40,027 nucleotides of DNA, taken from positions 1 to 40,027 of the forward strand of contig CADBFP010000017.1 of assembly GCA_902793995.1 (NCBI GenBank), given 5' to 3'. The notes beneath the pieces were generated by a model, which ran no database searches, was not told the origin of the DNA, and saw only the letters and a program-made list of their open reading frames with translations. The position numbers and the translations under genes were made by a program. Position 1 is the first letter of the stretch; every line of letters starts with the position of its first letter. Positions 15,332 to 23,300 of the stretch are shown here, in pieces. This DNA comes from an uncultured Lachnospiraceae bacterium. GTDB taxonomy: Bacteria; Bacillota; Clostridia; Lachnospirales; Lachnospiraceae.

Positions 15332-16429
15332 TTAGTGTCTCGTGGAATAGCCCAGATGGGGTTCTACCTTCAGATCCATCAGGCGGTTGCCGCCGATCTT
15401 GTCCAGCAATTCCTCATGGGTCTTTACGCTGTAAACCCATTTATCCAGATAATCCTTGAAGGTTTCCGGCACCTTGCTGCCGTCCGCCGCTGCCTTGGCC
15501 ACGGCTTCCGCTTTTTCCGCCGCTGCCGCCAGCTTGGCATCTTCCGGCTTCGCATCCGCCGCCTTGCGGGCCTTGGCCGCTGCTTTTTCCAGCTTGGCCA
15601 CCGCATCCGCTGCGTCCACGTAATTGGAGGCCTTGTCGTATTCCTTTAAGGCCTTATCGTCGTTGTCATAATAGGCATAGCACTGGCTGGGCCAGGCGCC
15701 GTAAGGAGCCCGCACCACGGCATCCACGCATTCGCCGAAAATCTTGGTAGCGGCGGGATCCCGGCGGATGTACTCGTTGCTGACGATTTCTTCGCAGGTC
15801 ACGATGGTCCGCTTGGCGGCAATGGCAATGTCCACATCATGGAACTCATCGCCCATCAGCACGCAGGTGCCGTCCGGAGAAGCCTGCTGCACATGGATTA
15901 CGGCGCAGTCCAGCTTGGGCACGGGCACCGCCACCACTTTCTCGCCGGGGTTGAAGGGATTGTCCACATAAGCCAGCTTTAAGTCGTCCACGCTGGGCAG
16001 GGTCTTGCGGACCTCTTCGGTGATGCCCCAGTATTCGCACAGTCCGGAGCCCATCATCAGGCGCACCGGCAGGAAGGGAAGGCCCAGGGAAGCGGCATGA
16101 AGCTGCAGCATCAGCACATCCTGGCTGTAGTCTTCATAGATGATGTCGCCCTGTTCGATGGCGGCCCGGAAGCGGCGGGATACATTGGTGTAACCGGAGT
16201 TGGCGGTATAGCAGTTGATGTATACCTTCACGCGGCCTTCTCCGATGAGCATATCCCAGTCACCGCCGGCGGGGCCGGCCCAAACGGTGAAATCCTTTTT
16301 GCCCTGGCGCAGGATTTCATAAACGACAGCATAGGGCTTACGGTTTGTAGTAAAGCCCCCAAAGCTGATGGTATCGCCGTTTTGCACGTACTTTTCAACG
16401 GCTTCCGACAAGGTGCACACTTTGTTCAT
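15332..16429 (-). CDS. gctA: Glutaconate CoA-transferase, subunit A, with Ala/Lys-rich insertion
   Basis: The 365-residue protein starts MNKVCTLSEAVEKYVQNGDTISFGGF, the expected N-terminus of the CoA-transferase alpha subunit. Conserved parts include VWAGPAGGDWDMLIGEG, AVIHVQQASPDGTC and PYGAWPSQCYAYYDND. It is about 45 residues longer than GctA of Acidaminococcus (320). The excess is a block of Ala, Lys, Glu and Asp at about residues 273-319 (15473-15613), just before the conserved KDYLDKWVYSVKTHEELLDKIGG end. The block looks like a pair of helices and lacks Cys, Trp or Pro-rich features. The rest looks intact, so activity is likely retained. It is the first gene of the operon, with a promoter at 16473-16502. 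Confidence 0.95.
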   Translation of the reverse strand: MNKVCTLSEAVEKYVQNGDTISFGGFTTNRKPYAVVYEILRQGKKDFTVWAGPAGGDWDMLIGEGRVKVYINCYTANSGYTNVSRRFRAAIEQGDIIYEDYSQDVLMLQLHAASLGLPFLPVRLMMGSGLCEYWGITEEVRKTLPSVDDLKLAYVDNPFNPGEKVVAVPVPKLDCAVIHVQQASPDGTCVLMGDEFHDVDIAIAAKRTIVTCEEIVSNEYIRRDPAATKIFGECVDAVVRAPYGAWPSQCYAYYDNDDKALKEYDKASNYVDAADAVAKLEKAAAKARKAADAKPEDAKLAAAAEKAEAVAKAAADGSKVPETFKDYLDKWVYSVKTHEELLDKIGGNRLMDLKVEPHLGYSTRH

Positions 16430-16472
16430 GATAAATGAGTCTCCTTTCGGTTATCATGTTTTGTCGTTCCTT

Positions 16473-16502
16473 ATTCTAACAAGATAAAGGGGCGGCTGTC
16501 AA
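16473..16502 (-). promoter_or_regulatory. Promoter of the gct-gcd-hgd operon
   Basis: Minus-strand TTGACA (16502-16497), an 18-base spacer and TAGAAT (16478-16473) lie about 40 bases before gctA. The spacer GCCGCCCCTTTATCTTGT is nearly the same as that of the crt promoter on the other strand. Confidence 0.85.
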
Positions 16503-16544
16503 ACAAAAACCTTGTCTTATTTGGCTATTTGAAAAGAGTTTTGC

Positions 16545-16603
16545 AGCTTATTCTTTTTTATATATAAGCTCATTTTTCTCTTTTGCTTTTCGAAAGGAAA
16601 AGA
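16545..16603. promoter_or_regulatory. Two dyads between the divergent promoters
   Basis: AGCTTAT (16545-16551) and ATAAGCT (16564-16570) form one inverted repeat. About 27 bases around a central TTCGAA (16577-16603) form a second, imperfect one with CTCTTTT and AAAAGAG arms. Both sit between the promoters of the glutamate and crotonyl-CoA operons and could be operators. No known consensus (for instance Rex) fits clearly. Confidence 0.35.
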
Positions 16604-16615
16604 GGGCATTTTGCC

Positions 16616-16645
16616 TTGACAGCCAGCCCCTTTTCTTTGTAAAAT
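16616..16645 (+). promoter_or_regulatory. Promoter of crt-hbd
   Basis: TTGACA (16616-16621), an 18-base spacer and TAAAAT (16640-16645) precede crt by 26 bases. The spacer GCCAGCCCCTTTTCTTTG resembles that of the opposite gct promoter. Confidence 0.8.
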
Positions 16646-16671
16646 CAAGGCAGTAAAAAGGAGGACTTCCC

Positions 16672-17448
16672 ATGGAAATGGTTCTGTTTGAAGAGCGCGG
16701 CCAGGTAGGGCTGATTACCATCAACCGCCCTAAGGTCTTAAATGCTTTGTGTTCCCAGGTTCTGGAGGAACTTGGCGAGGTGTTGGATGGCATCGATACG
16801 GCAAAACTTCGGGCTTTGATCGTTACCGGCGCCGGGGAGAAATCCTTTGTGGCCGGGGCGGATATTTCCGAAATGAGCACCTTAAGCAAGGCGGAAGGCG
16901 AGGCCTTCGGCAAAAAGGGCAACGACGTGTTCCTGAAGCTGGAATCCTTCCCCCTGCCCACCATTGCCGCCGTAAACGGCTTTGCTTTAGGGGGCGGCTG
17001 CGAGCTGGCTATGGCCTGCGATATCCGCATCTGCTCCGAAAATGCCCTCTTCGGCCAGCCGGAAGTGGGCTTAGGGATTACCCCCGGCTTCGGCGGCACC
17101 CAGCGGCTCTCCCGCATTGTGGGCACGGGCATGGCCAAGGAACTGGTCTTCTCCGCCCGGAACATCAAGGCCCCGGAAGCCCTGCGCATCGGCCTGGTGA
17201 ATGCGGTTTACGCTCCGGAAGAGCTGATGGAGCAGGCCCTGAAGCTGGCGGAAAAGATCGCCGCCAACGCCCCCATTGCCGTCCAGGCGGCCAAGAAGGC
17301 CATGAATGATGGCATCAGCCTGCCTATGGAGCAGGCAGTAGTCTGCGAAGAAAAGGCTTTCGGCTCCTGCTTCGCCACGGAGGATCAGAAGGAAGGCATG
17401 GGCGCCTTTTTGGAGAAGAGAAAACCCACAGGGTTTGTGAACAAATAG
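16672..17448 (+). CDS. crt: Enoyl-CoA hydratase / crotonase
   Basis: The 258-residue protein has the crotonase fold. The oxyanion-hole segments are VAGADISEM (about 62-70) and ALGGGCELAMACDIRI (about 104-119). The catalytic-Glu region is LFGQPEVGLGITPGFGGTQRLSRIVG (about 127-152), with Glu in the two positions used by short-chain hydratases. It interconverts crotonyl-CoA and (S)-3-hydroxybutyryl-CoA. Next to the glutamate operon it most likely hydrates crotonyl-CoA made by glutaconyl-CoA decarboxylase, the oxidative arm of the fermentation. The ATG follows AAGGAGG. It shares a transcript with hbd, about 100 bases further on. Confidence 0.93.
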   Translation: MEMVLFEERGQVGLITINRPKVLNALCSQVLEELGEVLDGIDTAKLRALIVTGAGEKSFVAGADISEMSTLSKAEGEAFGKKGNDVFLKLESFPLPTIAAVNGFALGGGCELAMACDIRICSENALFGQPEVGLGITPGFGGTQRLSRIVGTGMAKELVFSARNIKAPEALRIGLVNAVYAPEELMEQALKLAEKIAANAPIAVQAAKKAMNDGISLPMEQAVVCEEKAFGSCFATEDQKEGMGAFLEKRKPTGFVNK

Positions 17449-17454
17449 GATACT

Positions 17455-17517
17455 CATCGCCCCCTTCCGGCTTCACTTCGTTCAGCCACCTCCCCCCGCG
17501 TCCGGGGGGAGGCAAGA
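17455..17517 (+). repeat. Intergenic repeat family C (GC-rich hairpin)
   Basis: CCCCCTTCCGGCTTCACTTC...CCACCTCCCC...GGGGGGAGG occupies the crt-hbd gap. The CCTCCCCCCG / CGGGGGGAGG part is an inverted repeat around GTC. It resembles the CCACCTCCCC...GGGGAGGCA repeats found between genes of many gut Bacillota. Only one copy is in this window. Confidence 0.5.
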
Positions 17518-17550
17518 AATAGAGAATATATTTTTAGGAGGAACTTTATT

Positions 17551-18387
17551 ATGAAAGTCGCAATTTTCGGCGCCGGCACCATGGGCAGCGGCATCGCACA
17601 GGTATTTGCCGCCAAGGGACACACCGCTCTGATGTACGCTTCCAGCGTAGCATCCGCCCAGCGTCACAAAGACAAACTGGCCGCTTCCCTGGCCAAGCGG
17701 GTGGAAAAGGGCAAAATGACCCAGGAAGCCATGGACGCTCTGCTGGCCAATGTGCTGGTGGAAGAAAAGTCCGCTGCCGCTGACGCCGATCTGGTAATCG
17801 AATGCGTGAAGGAAGATATGGCCACCAAGAAAGAGCTCTTAAATGAGCTGGATGCCATGTGCAAGGAAAGCACCATCTTCGCCACCAACACCTCTTCCCT
17901 GTCCGTTACCGAAATGGGCCTGGGCCTGAAGCATCCCGTTATCGGCATGCACTTCTTCAACCCCGTGCCTTCCATGAAACTGATCGAGATTATCCGCGGT
18001 GCCAACACCACGGATGAAACCTTCAAATACATCTACGATCTGTCTGTGGAAATCGGCAAGGATCCGGTGGAAATCGCGGAAGCTCCCGGTTTCGTGGTAA
18101 ACAAGGTGCTGATCCCCATGATCAACGAAGCCATCGGCCTGGTGGAAACCGGCGTTGCCTCCGTGGAAGACATTGACAAGTCCATGAAACTGGGCGCCAA
18201 CCACCCCATGGGTCCCCTGGAACTGGGCGATTTCATCGGTCTGGATGTTTGCCTGGCCATTATGGAAACCCTGCTGAACGAAACCGGCGATCCCAAGTAT
18301 CGTCCCGCCCTGCTTCTGAAAAAGATGGTGCGCGGCGGTATCCTGGGCCGCAAAACCGGCAAGGGCTTCTACGATTACAGCAAGTAA
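17551..18387 (+). CDS. hbd: 3-hydroxybutyryl-CoA dehydrogenase
   Basis: The 278-residue protein opens with the dinucleotide-binding loop [15 protein letters not shown]. Other conserved parts are [26 protein letters not shown], the catalytic-His region [17 protein letters not shown] and [18 protein letters not shown], ending with [13 protein letters not shown]. It oxidises (S)-3-hydroxybutyryl-CoA to acetoacetyl-CoA or works in reverse during butyrate synthesis. AGGAGG precedes the ATG. With crt it completes a crotonyl-CoA to acetoacetyl-CoA route. Thiolase and butyryl-CoA dehydrogenase genes are not in the window. Confidence 0.96.
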   Translation: MKVAIFGAGTMGSGIAQVFAAKGHTALMYASSVASAQRHKDKLAASLAKRVEKGKMTQEAMDALLANVLVEEKSAAADADLVIECVKEDMATKKELLNELDAMCKESTIFATNTSSLSVTEMGLGLKHPVIGMHFFNPVPSMKLIEIIRGANTTDETFKYIYDLSVEIGKDPVEIAEAPGFVVNKVLIPMINEAIGLVETGVASVEDIDKSMKLGANHPMGPLELGDFIGLDVCLAIMETLLNETGDPKYRPALLLKKMVRGGILGRKTGKGFYDYSK

Positions 18388-18407
18388 TCATTCTTTATCA
18401 AAAACCC

Positions 18408-18437
18408 GGGGCGGATGTGGACATCCGTCCCTTTTTT
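18408..18437 (+). terminator. Terminator of crt-hbd
   Basis: GGGGCGGATGT pairs with ACATCCGTCCC and is followed by six T (18432-18437), 20 bases after the hbd stop. Confidence 0.75.
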
Positions 18438-18447
18438 GTGCTACAAT
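18418..18447 (+). promoter_or_regulatory. Candidate promoter of prsW, overlapping the terminator
   Basis: TGGACA (18418-18423), an 18-base spacer and TACAAT (18442-18447) stand 22 bases before the prsW start. The -35 is in the loop and right arm of the terminator hairpin, so end and start signals are overlaid. Confidence 0.5.
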
Positions 18448-18468
18448 CGCGGCAAAGGAGGTGCTCCT

Positions 18469-19182
18469 ATGTTTTTCTTTTTATTTCGGGCCTTGAATCC
18501 TGTTTTGATTGCCGCCGCCGTAGTCCCGGCTTTATTTCTGATGATGAAGATCTACCGGGCAGACCGGCTGGAACCGGAGCCCAAAAACATATTGGTGAGA
18601 CTGGTGGGCATGGGCTTTTTGGCCACCGCCATCGCCATGGCTTTGGAAACCGCCGGGGGGCATATTGCGGCGTGGATCGCCCGAAGCGAAACTATGTACA
18701 ATATTATCTTCTACTTCCTGGTGGTGGCCCTGGCAGAGGAATGGGCCAAATATTTCCTCTTAAAGCGCAGTACCTGGAACGCTCCCTCTTTCAACTGCCG
18801 CTTTGACGGCGTGGTATATGCCGCCTTCGTAAGTCTGGGCTTTGCTTTGGCGGAAAATGTAGGCTATGTGCTGCAATACGGCATGGGCACAGCATTATTA
18901 AGAGCCGTCACCGCCGTCCCCGGCCATGCCTGCTTCGGCATTTTCATGGGGGCTTTTTACGGCGCCGCCAAGCAATATGAGCACTACAACATAGAACAAA
19001 GCCGCACCTACCGGATTCTGGCCCTGGTGGTTCCCACCCTGCTCCATGGCACCTACGACTATATTGCCACCCAGGACGAGGGCCTCTCCCCTCTCTTTAT
19101 ACTCTTTGTGGGACTGATGTTCTTTGCCGCCTACAAGGTCATCAAAGACCTCTCCCGGCGGGACGATTACATCCGGTATTAA
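18469..19182 (+). CDS. prsW: PrsW-family intramembrane metalloprotease
   Basis: The start at 18469 follows AAAGGAGG. The 237-residue protein has about seven membrane segments. Family motifs are EEWAKYF (EExxK type, the metal-binding Glu pair), FDGVVYAAFVSLGFALAENVGY in segments, then HACFGIFMGAFYG and HGTYDY, which hold the histidines. In Bacillus subtilis PrsW makes the first cut in the anti-sigma factor RsiW during envelope stress. No sigma or anti-sigma gene is beside it here, so its substrate is unknown. It is a lone gene between two terminators. Confidence 0.93.
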   Translation: MFFFLFRALNPVLIAAAVVPALFLMMKIYRADRLEPEPKNILVRLVGMGFLATAIAMALETAGGHIAAWIARSETMYNIIFYFLVVALAEEWAKYFLLKRSTWNAPSFNCRFDGVVYAAFVSLGFALAENVGYVLQYGMGTALLRAVTAVPGHACFGIFMGAFYGAAKQYEHYNIEQSRTYRILALVVPTLLHGTYDYIATQDEGLSPLFILFVGLMFFAAYKVIKDLSRRDDYIRY

Positions 19183-19190
19183 AAAAGATT

Positions 19191-19238
19191 AAAAAAGGCG
19201 GCCTCCTGAGAAAACGCAGGGGCCGCCGCTCTTTTTTT
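19191..19238. terminator. Bidirectional terminator between prsW and sortase
   Basis: GGCGGCC...CTG (19197-19208) pairs with CAGGGGCCGCC (19217-19227). An A-run lies before and a T-run (19232-19238) after, so it can end both the prsW transcript and the convergent sortase transcript. Confidence 0.85.
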
Positions 19239-19245
19239 GTCCGAA

Positions 19246-20271
19246 TCATTGCACCTGTACGGCTTTGCACAGGATAAACATTCTGCCATCCTCTCTATAG
19301 TAGGCACAAGTCCATAAAGCCACCAAATGATCCCCGAAATTGGTTTCCACGGCAGTCTGGAAAGTACTGCGGCGGCGATAGTTGGTGATGGTGTTGTTAA
19401 AATCCTGCTGATCCGCAAATTTGAAGCGAAGAGGCTCCCACTTCGTGGTATAAACACAGGCCACCACCTGCAGCTCATAGGTGCCGTCCGGAGTGAATAA
19501 TCGGAATGTAGGATGGGAAGCATAATAGGCATAGGTATCATATTTGCCAAAATGGCCGAACATGGAGCCGTCCTTCATTTTGTGCCCGTAAATATAGGTG
19601 ATATCATCTTCCAGGAAATTGTTCCGGCAATCAATAAACAAGGTGCCGCAAAACTGCTCCTTCCCGTCCAGCAGACGGTGAGAATAAAAATCATTGTCAG
19701 CCCCCTGCACCACAGGATAACTCACAATGCCATCCATGCCGTAAAGCCAGGCCCGGGTATCCGGGTTCTGAGCCTTCAGACTGTCGAAATTGATGGCCAG
19801 GTTGGGAATTACCTGAATCCCGGCATAGGTTTCCGCGGGATCATAAGTAATATCGCCCCGATAATGATCCGAAGCCTGTCCCGGCCTCTCCCGGGACTCT
19901 GCCTGATCCGGATTCACCGTTTCCGCGGGATTTGCGGTCTCCGGTTCCAGAGTAGGCGGCATCGTCGGTTCGGAAGCAGGAACCGTCCAGGCCGTTGTGG
20001 TAATTTGGTTTTCCTGCTGATCTGTCTGCAGCTGAACGATATCCTTCCGCAGTTGGTTGTAAGCGTCCTGGCCTCTTTTATACACCAGCAGCTGATCAAT
20101 GATTTTATAAGCGGAAAACCCCATCACGCAAAGCAATAAAAAGATGACCACTATGACAATCGGGCTCCTCTTATGCTTTTTATTCTTGCGGGATTGTCCC
20201 GTCACAAAAGCTTTTTCCTGTTTTTCCGTTTTTTCCTCCGCGGGAGGCACATTTTCTCGATCCGTACCCAA
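19246..20271 (-). CDS. Class B sortase
   Basis: I choose a TTG start at 20271: AAGGAGG lies 8 bases before it, whereas an ATG at 20301 lies against the promoter -10 (20302-20307) and could hardly be in the mRNA. The product has 341 residues: a cytoplasmic tail, one membrane helix (about 36-58), a Thr/Pro/Glu-rich stalk (to about 145) and the sortase domain. Class B features are AWLYGMDGIVSYPVVQGADND, the catalytic His in YIYGHKMKDGSMFG, the catalytic Cys in LWTC (C322) and Arg (R330) in EDGRMF. It joins a sorting-signal protein to cell wall or to another protein. No substrate with an NPQTN-like signal is visible nearby, so this seems an orphan housekeeping-type sortase B. Confidence 0.9.
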   Translation of the reverse strand: MGTDRENVPPAEEKTEKQEKAFVTGQSRKNKKHKRSPIVIVVIFLLLCVMGFSAYKIIDQLLVYKRGQDAYNQLRKDIVQLQTDQQENQITTTAWTVPASEPTMPPTLEPETANPAETVNPDQAESRERPGQASDHYRGDITYDPAETYAGIQVIPNLAINFDSLKAQNPDTRAWLYGMDGIVSYPVVQGADNDFYSHRLLDGKEQFCGTLFIDCRNNFLEDDITYIYGHKMKDGSMFGHFGKYDTYAYYASHPTFRLFTPDGTYELQVVACVYTTKWEPLRFKFADQQDFNNTITNYRRRSTFQTAVETNFGDHLVALWTCAYYREDGRMFILCKAVQVQ

Positions 20272-20301
20272 AATCAATTCCTCCTTGAAACTGCGAGGCA
20301 T

Positions 20302-20330
20302 ATCATACCATATCCGTCATTATTTGTCCA
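20302..20330 (-). promoter_or_regulatory. Promoter of the sortase gene
   Basis: Minus-strand TGGACA (20330-20325), a 17-base spacer and TATGAT (20307-20302) lie in the 75-base gap between the addA stop and the TTG start of the sortase gene. Transcription would start near 20295. Confidence 0.65.
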
Positions 20331-20346
20331 CCCAGGGCTCCGGGGG

Positions 20347-23300
20347 TCAGCTGAGCTCCACCGCCACAAACTTCTTCAGGAAAAAAGAGTATATGTATAT
20401 CTCCGCGACCGGCTGGTTCCGGGCAGTCTCAAGAGCCCGGGCATAATAGGCCAGCTGGGCAGCGTGGCGTTCCCGCAATACCTCCGGGGTCACATGGCGG
20501 TCCGTTTTGTAGTCCACCAGAATCAGCTTGCCGTCTTCCTCGAAAAACAGGTCTATGATGCCCTGCACCAGCACCGTTTCCGTCCCGGAAAAGGAGGGGT
20601 TCAGCTGATTGTACGGGATTCCCATCATAAAGGGCTGCTCCCGCCAGAGTTTCCCGGCCCGGAAGGCCTGAAGGGAACGCTGTCCCTCCGGCTCCGTAAA
20701 GAAAGCCGTAAGCTGCGCCGGCTCAATGCTTTTTCTGTCCTCAGGGCTCAGGATGCTCCGCTTCTCCATATCCTCCAGATAATGCGCCACCCGGACCGGA
20801 TCCGCCCCCTCCTCCCAAGGCAAATGCTCCAGGGCCTTATGATAAGCGGTGCCCCGTTCTCCGGCGCTGATAAGCGCCGCCTCCTCCATGGTCCCCGCCG
20901 CATCCGAGGGGACTTCCCGGAAGGTTTTTCCGTCCACCTGCTTTCCCGTGAGCCAGGCAGGGTAAGGACTCTGTTCCTCTTCTCCCTGGGAAGGCTGATC
21001 CGGTTTTTCCTTCAGTTCCGAAACGGAATAGACCGCTTTCATGCCCTCTGCCGAGGGATAGCCGTAGGGAGCCGGAATCAGATGCTCCCAGGGTCTGCAT
21101 GCCTCCGCTTCCCGGCTTTCCGCTGCGGCTTGATCTGCCTCCCACGCCGGCGGTTTACTCCTGAAGGCAGCGGGATCGGGCAGATCTATGGACCGGATCC
21201 GTTCCATAGGAAAATGGGGCATCCTCCGATTGGCTGCCGCCAGCAAATACAAACCCATATAGTTCTTCTGTTTTGTGATGGCCTCCTCGGGCATGGGGCC
21301 CGCCAGAGGGGGATTCAAGAGCTTCCGGGCTTCTGCTTCGGCTTCCGGATCCTTTAAGGCCCCCACCAGGTAAAAGCGTTCCCTGGCCCGGGTCATAGCC
21401 ACATAGAAAAGCCGGATTTCCTCGGACAGGTTGTCCCGGCGTTTTTTCTCCTTGATGCGGTCATAAAACAAATTGGTGGTGCGGATATAATGCTCCGCAT
21501 CCTTGGTGTACAAGGCGACGCCTTCCTTTTCATCGGACAGATAAGGCTTTTTCAGGTCCTGATCATTGAAATCCTTCGCCGTTTCCGCCAGAAACACCAC
21601 GGGATACTCCAGCCCCTTGCTGGAATGGATGGTATTGATCTCCACCGCCTGGATTCCTGCGGGCAGATGTTCCGCCTCCCCCCGGTCCTCCACGCTCAAT
21701 TTCTTCTGACGGTCCAGAAAATGGAGGAATTGATAGAGGCCCCTGCCGTATCCTTCCTCAAACTCCCTGGCCAGATCCGCCAAAAGCCGGATATTGGCAT
21801 AATGTCCCTCCTCCGGATGGGCCTTCAGATAGGCTTCCAGGCCGCTGTCCCGATACAGATCCAGCACGAAATCCCGAAGGGGCATATAGGCGGCGCGGCG
21901 GCGCCATTGACCGATTGTTTCCAAAAGGGCGTCGATACGGGGATCCTCCCGGCCGGCCAGAAGCCGCCCCCACAGATCCCGGCTGCGCAGATCCGCTTCC
22001 CGTCCCCGGAGGGTCGCCAGATCATCGGGGCTAAAGCCCTCTAAAGGCGAAAGCATCAGCGCTGCCAGGGGAACATCCTGCCGGGGATTATCCGCCAGAC
22101 TCAGCAGGGACAGCATCCATTTGACTTCCTGCTGCTCATAAAACCCCTTTTTCCGGGGAAATGTTGCGGGAATCCCGAAGCTTTTCAGGGCGTCCGCATA
22201 AATCTGGGCTCTCTTTAAGCCCCGCAGCAAAATCACAAAATCCCGGGGGGTCAGAGCCCGTTTTCTCTTCAGTTTCCCATCAAAGATTTCCTCCCCGGAT
22301 TCCAAAAGCCGACGGATTTCCCCCGCCACATAACGGGCCTCTCCCCGGGTCCTTTCCCGGATATCATCCTCGGGCATTTCCACCAATACGGCCCGGGGCG
22401 GGCAGCCCCCTCCGGGATATTCATACGCCTCCGGGGCGTACAGCCGGGCCTTCTCATCGTAGTCCACCCCGCCTGCCGATGCCGTCATCACGGCCTCGAA
22501 CAATTCATTGGCCCCTTCCAGAATAAAGGGATGGGAGCGGTAGTTTTCCCCCAGATCCAGCCGCCGGGTGAGGCTTAAGGGATCATCCTCATAGGACAGA
22601 TACTTATCCACAAAGATTGATGGCTTGGCCCGGCGGAAGCTGTATATGCTTTGTTTCACATCTCCCACCATGTAAAGATTATCCCCGGCCAATGCCAGAA
22701 GGATATTCTCCTGGAGCTGGTTCACATCCTGGTATTCGTCTACGATCACCTCCCGGTATCTGCTTTGCAGATTCCGGGCCAGCTCCGTGGGTCCCAGGCT
22801 TCCGTCTTCTTTTTTCTCCGTTAACAGCTGCAAAGCATAGTGCTCCACCGCCGCGAATCCCGCCAGGTTTTTCTCCCGGCAGGCGTTTTCAAACCGATCC
22901 GTAAACAGCTTTGTCAGACGGATGAGTTCATTCATGGGCCATTCCGTGCGCTTTAAGAATTGCCATTCCGCTTCGTTTCCTCTGAAATGCTGGCCCAGAC
23001 TCTTCAGCCGGGCCTGATAACCCTCTTTCCGGTATTGCACCAGCACCGCCTTGTCCAGAGGATCAATCTGATTCTTTTTGGGGTTTTCGGCATTTCTGGC
23101 CGAAGGCGTGTTGGCAAACTTCAAAGCGTTCAGCCAGGCCACCATGGTCTCCGCATCCGGCCGGGACAGAACCTGCCGGATCATTTCCTCATCCCCCGCT
23201 AAAATACGGTGGATAATCTCTTCGCCGCTCCCCTGAAAATACGCCTGCAAGGCAGCATTTTCCTCCAGGGCCTTCTCAACCTGCTCCCGGATCCGGGCCG

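Noticed and set aside
16497-16621. Rex-type (TTGTTAA...TTAACAA) site upstream of crt
   Set aside because: A TTGTTAG...GACAA string is present but spacing and symmetry do not fit.
16548-17189. 213-codon minus frame over crt
   Set aside because: Antisense of crt; it shows no recognisable protein family.
20173-21357. 394-codon plus frame over addA
   Set aside because: Antisense shadow of addA and the sortase start; high GC leaves long open frames on the opposite strand.
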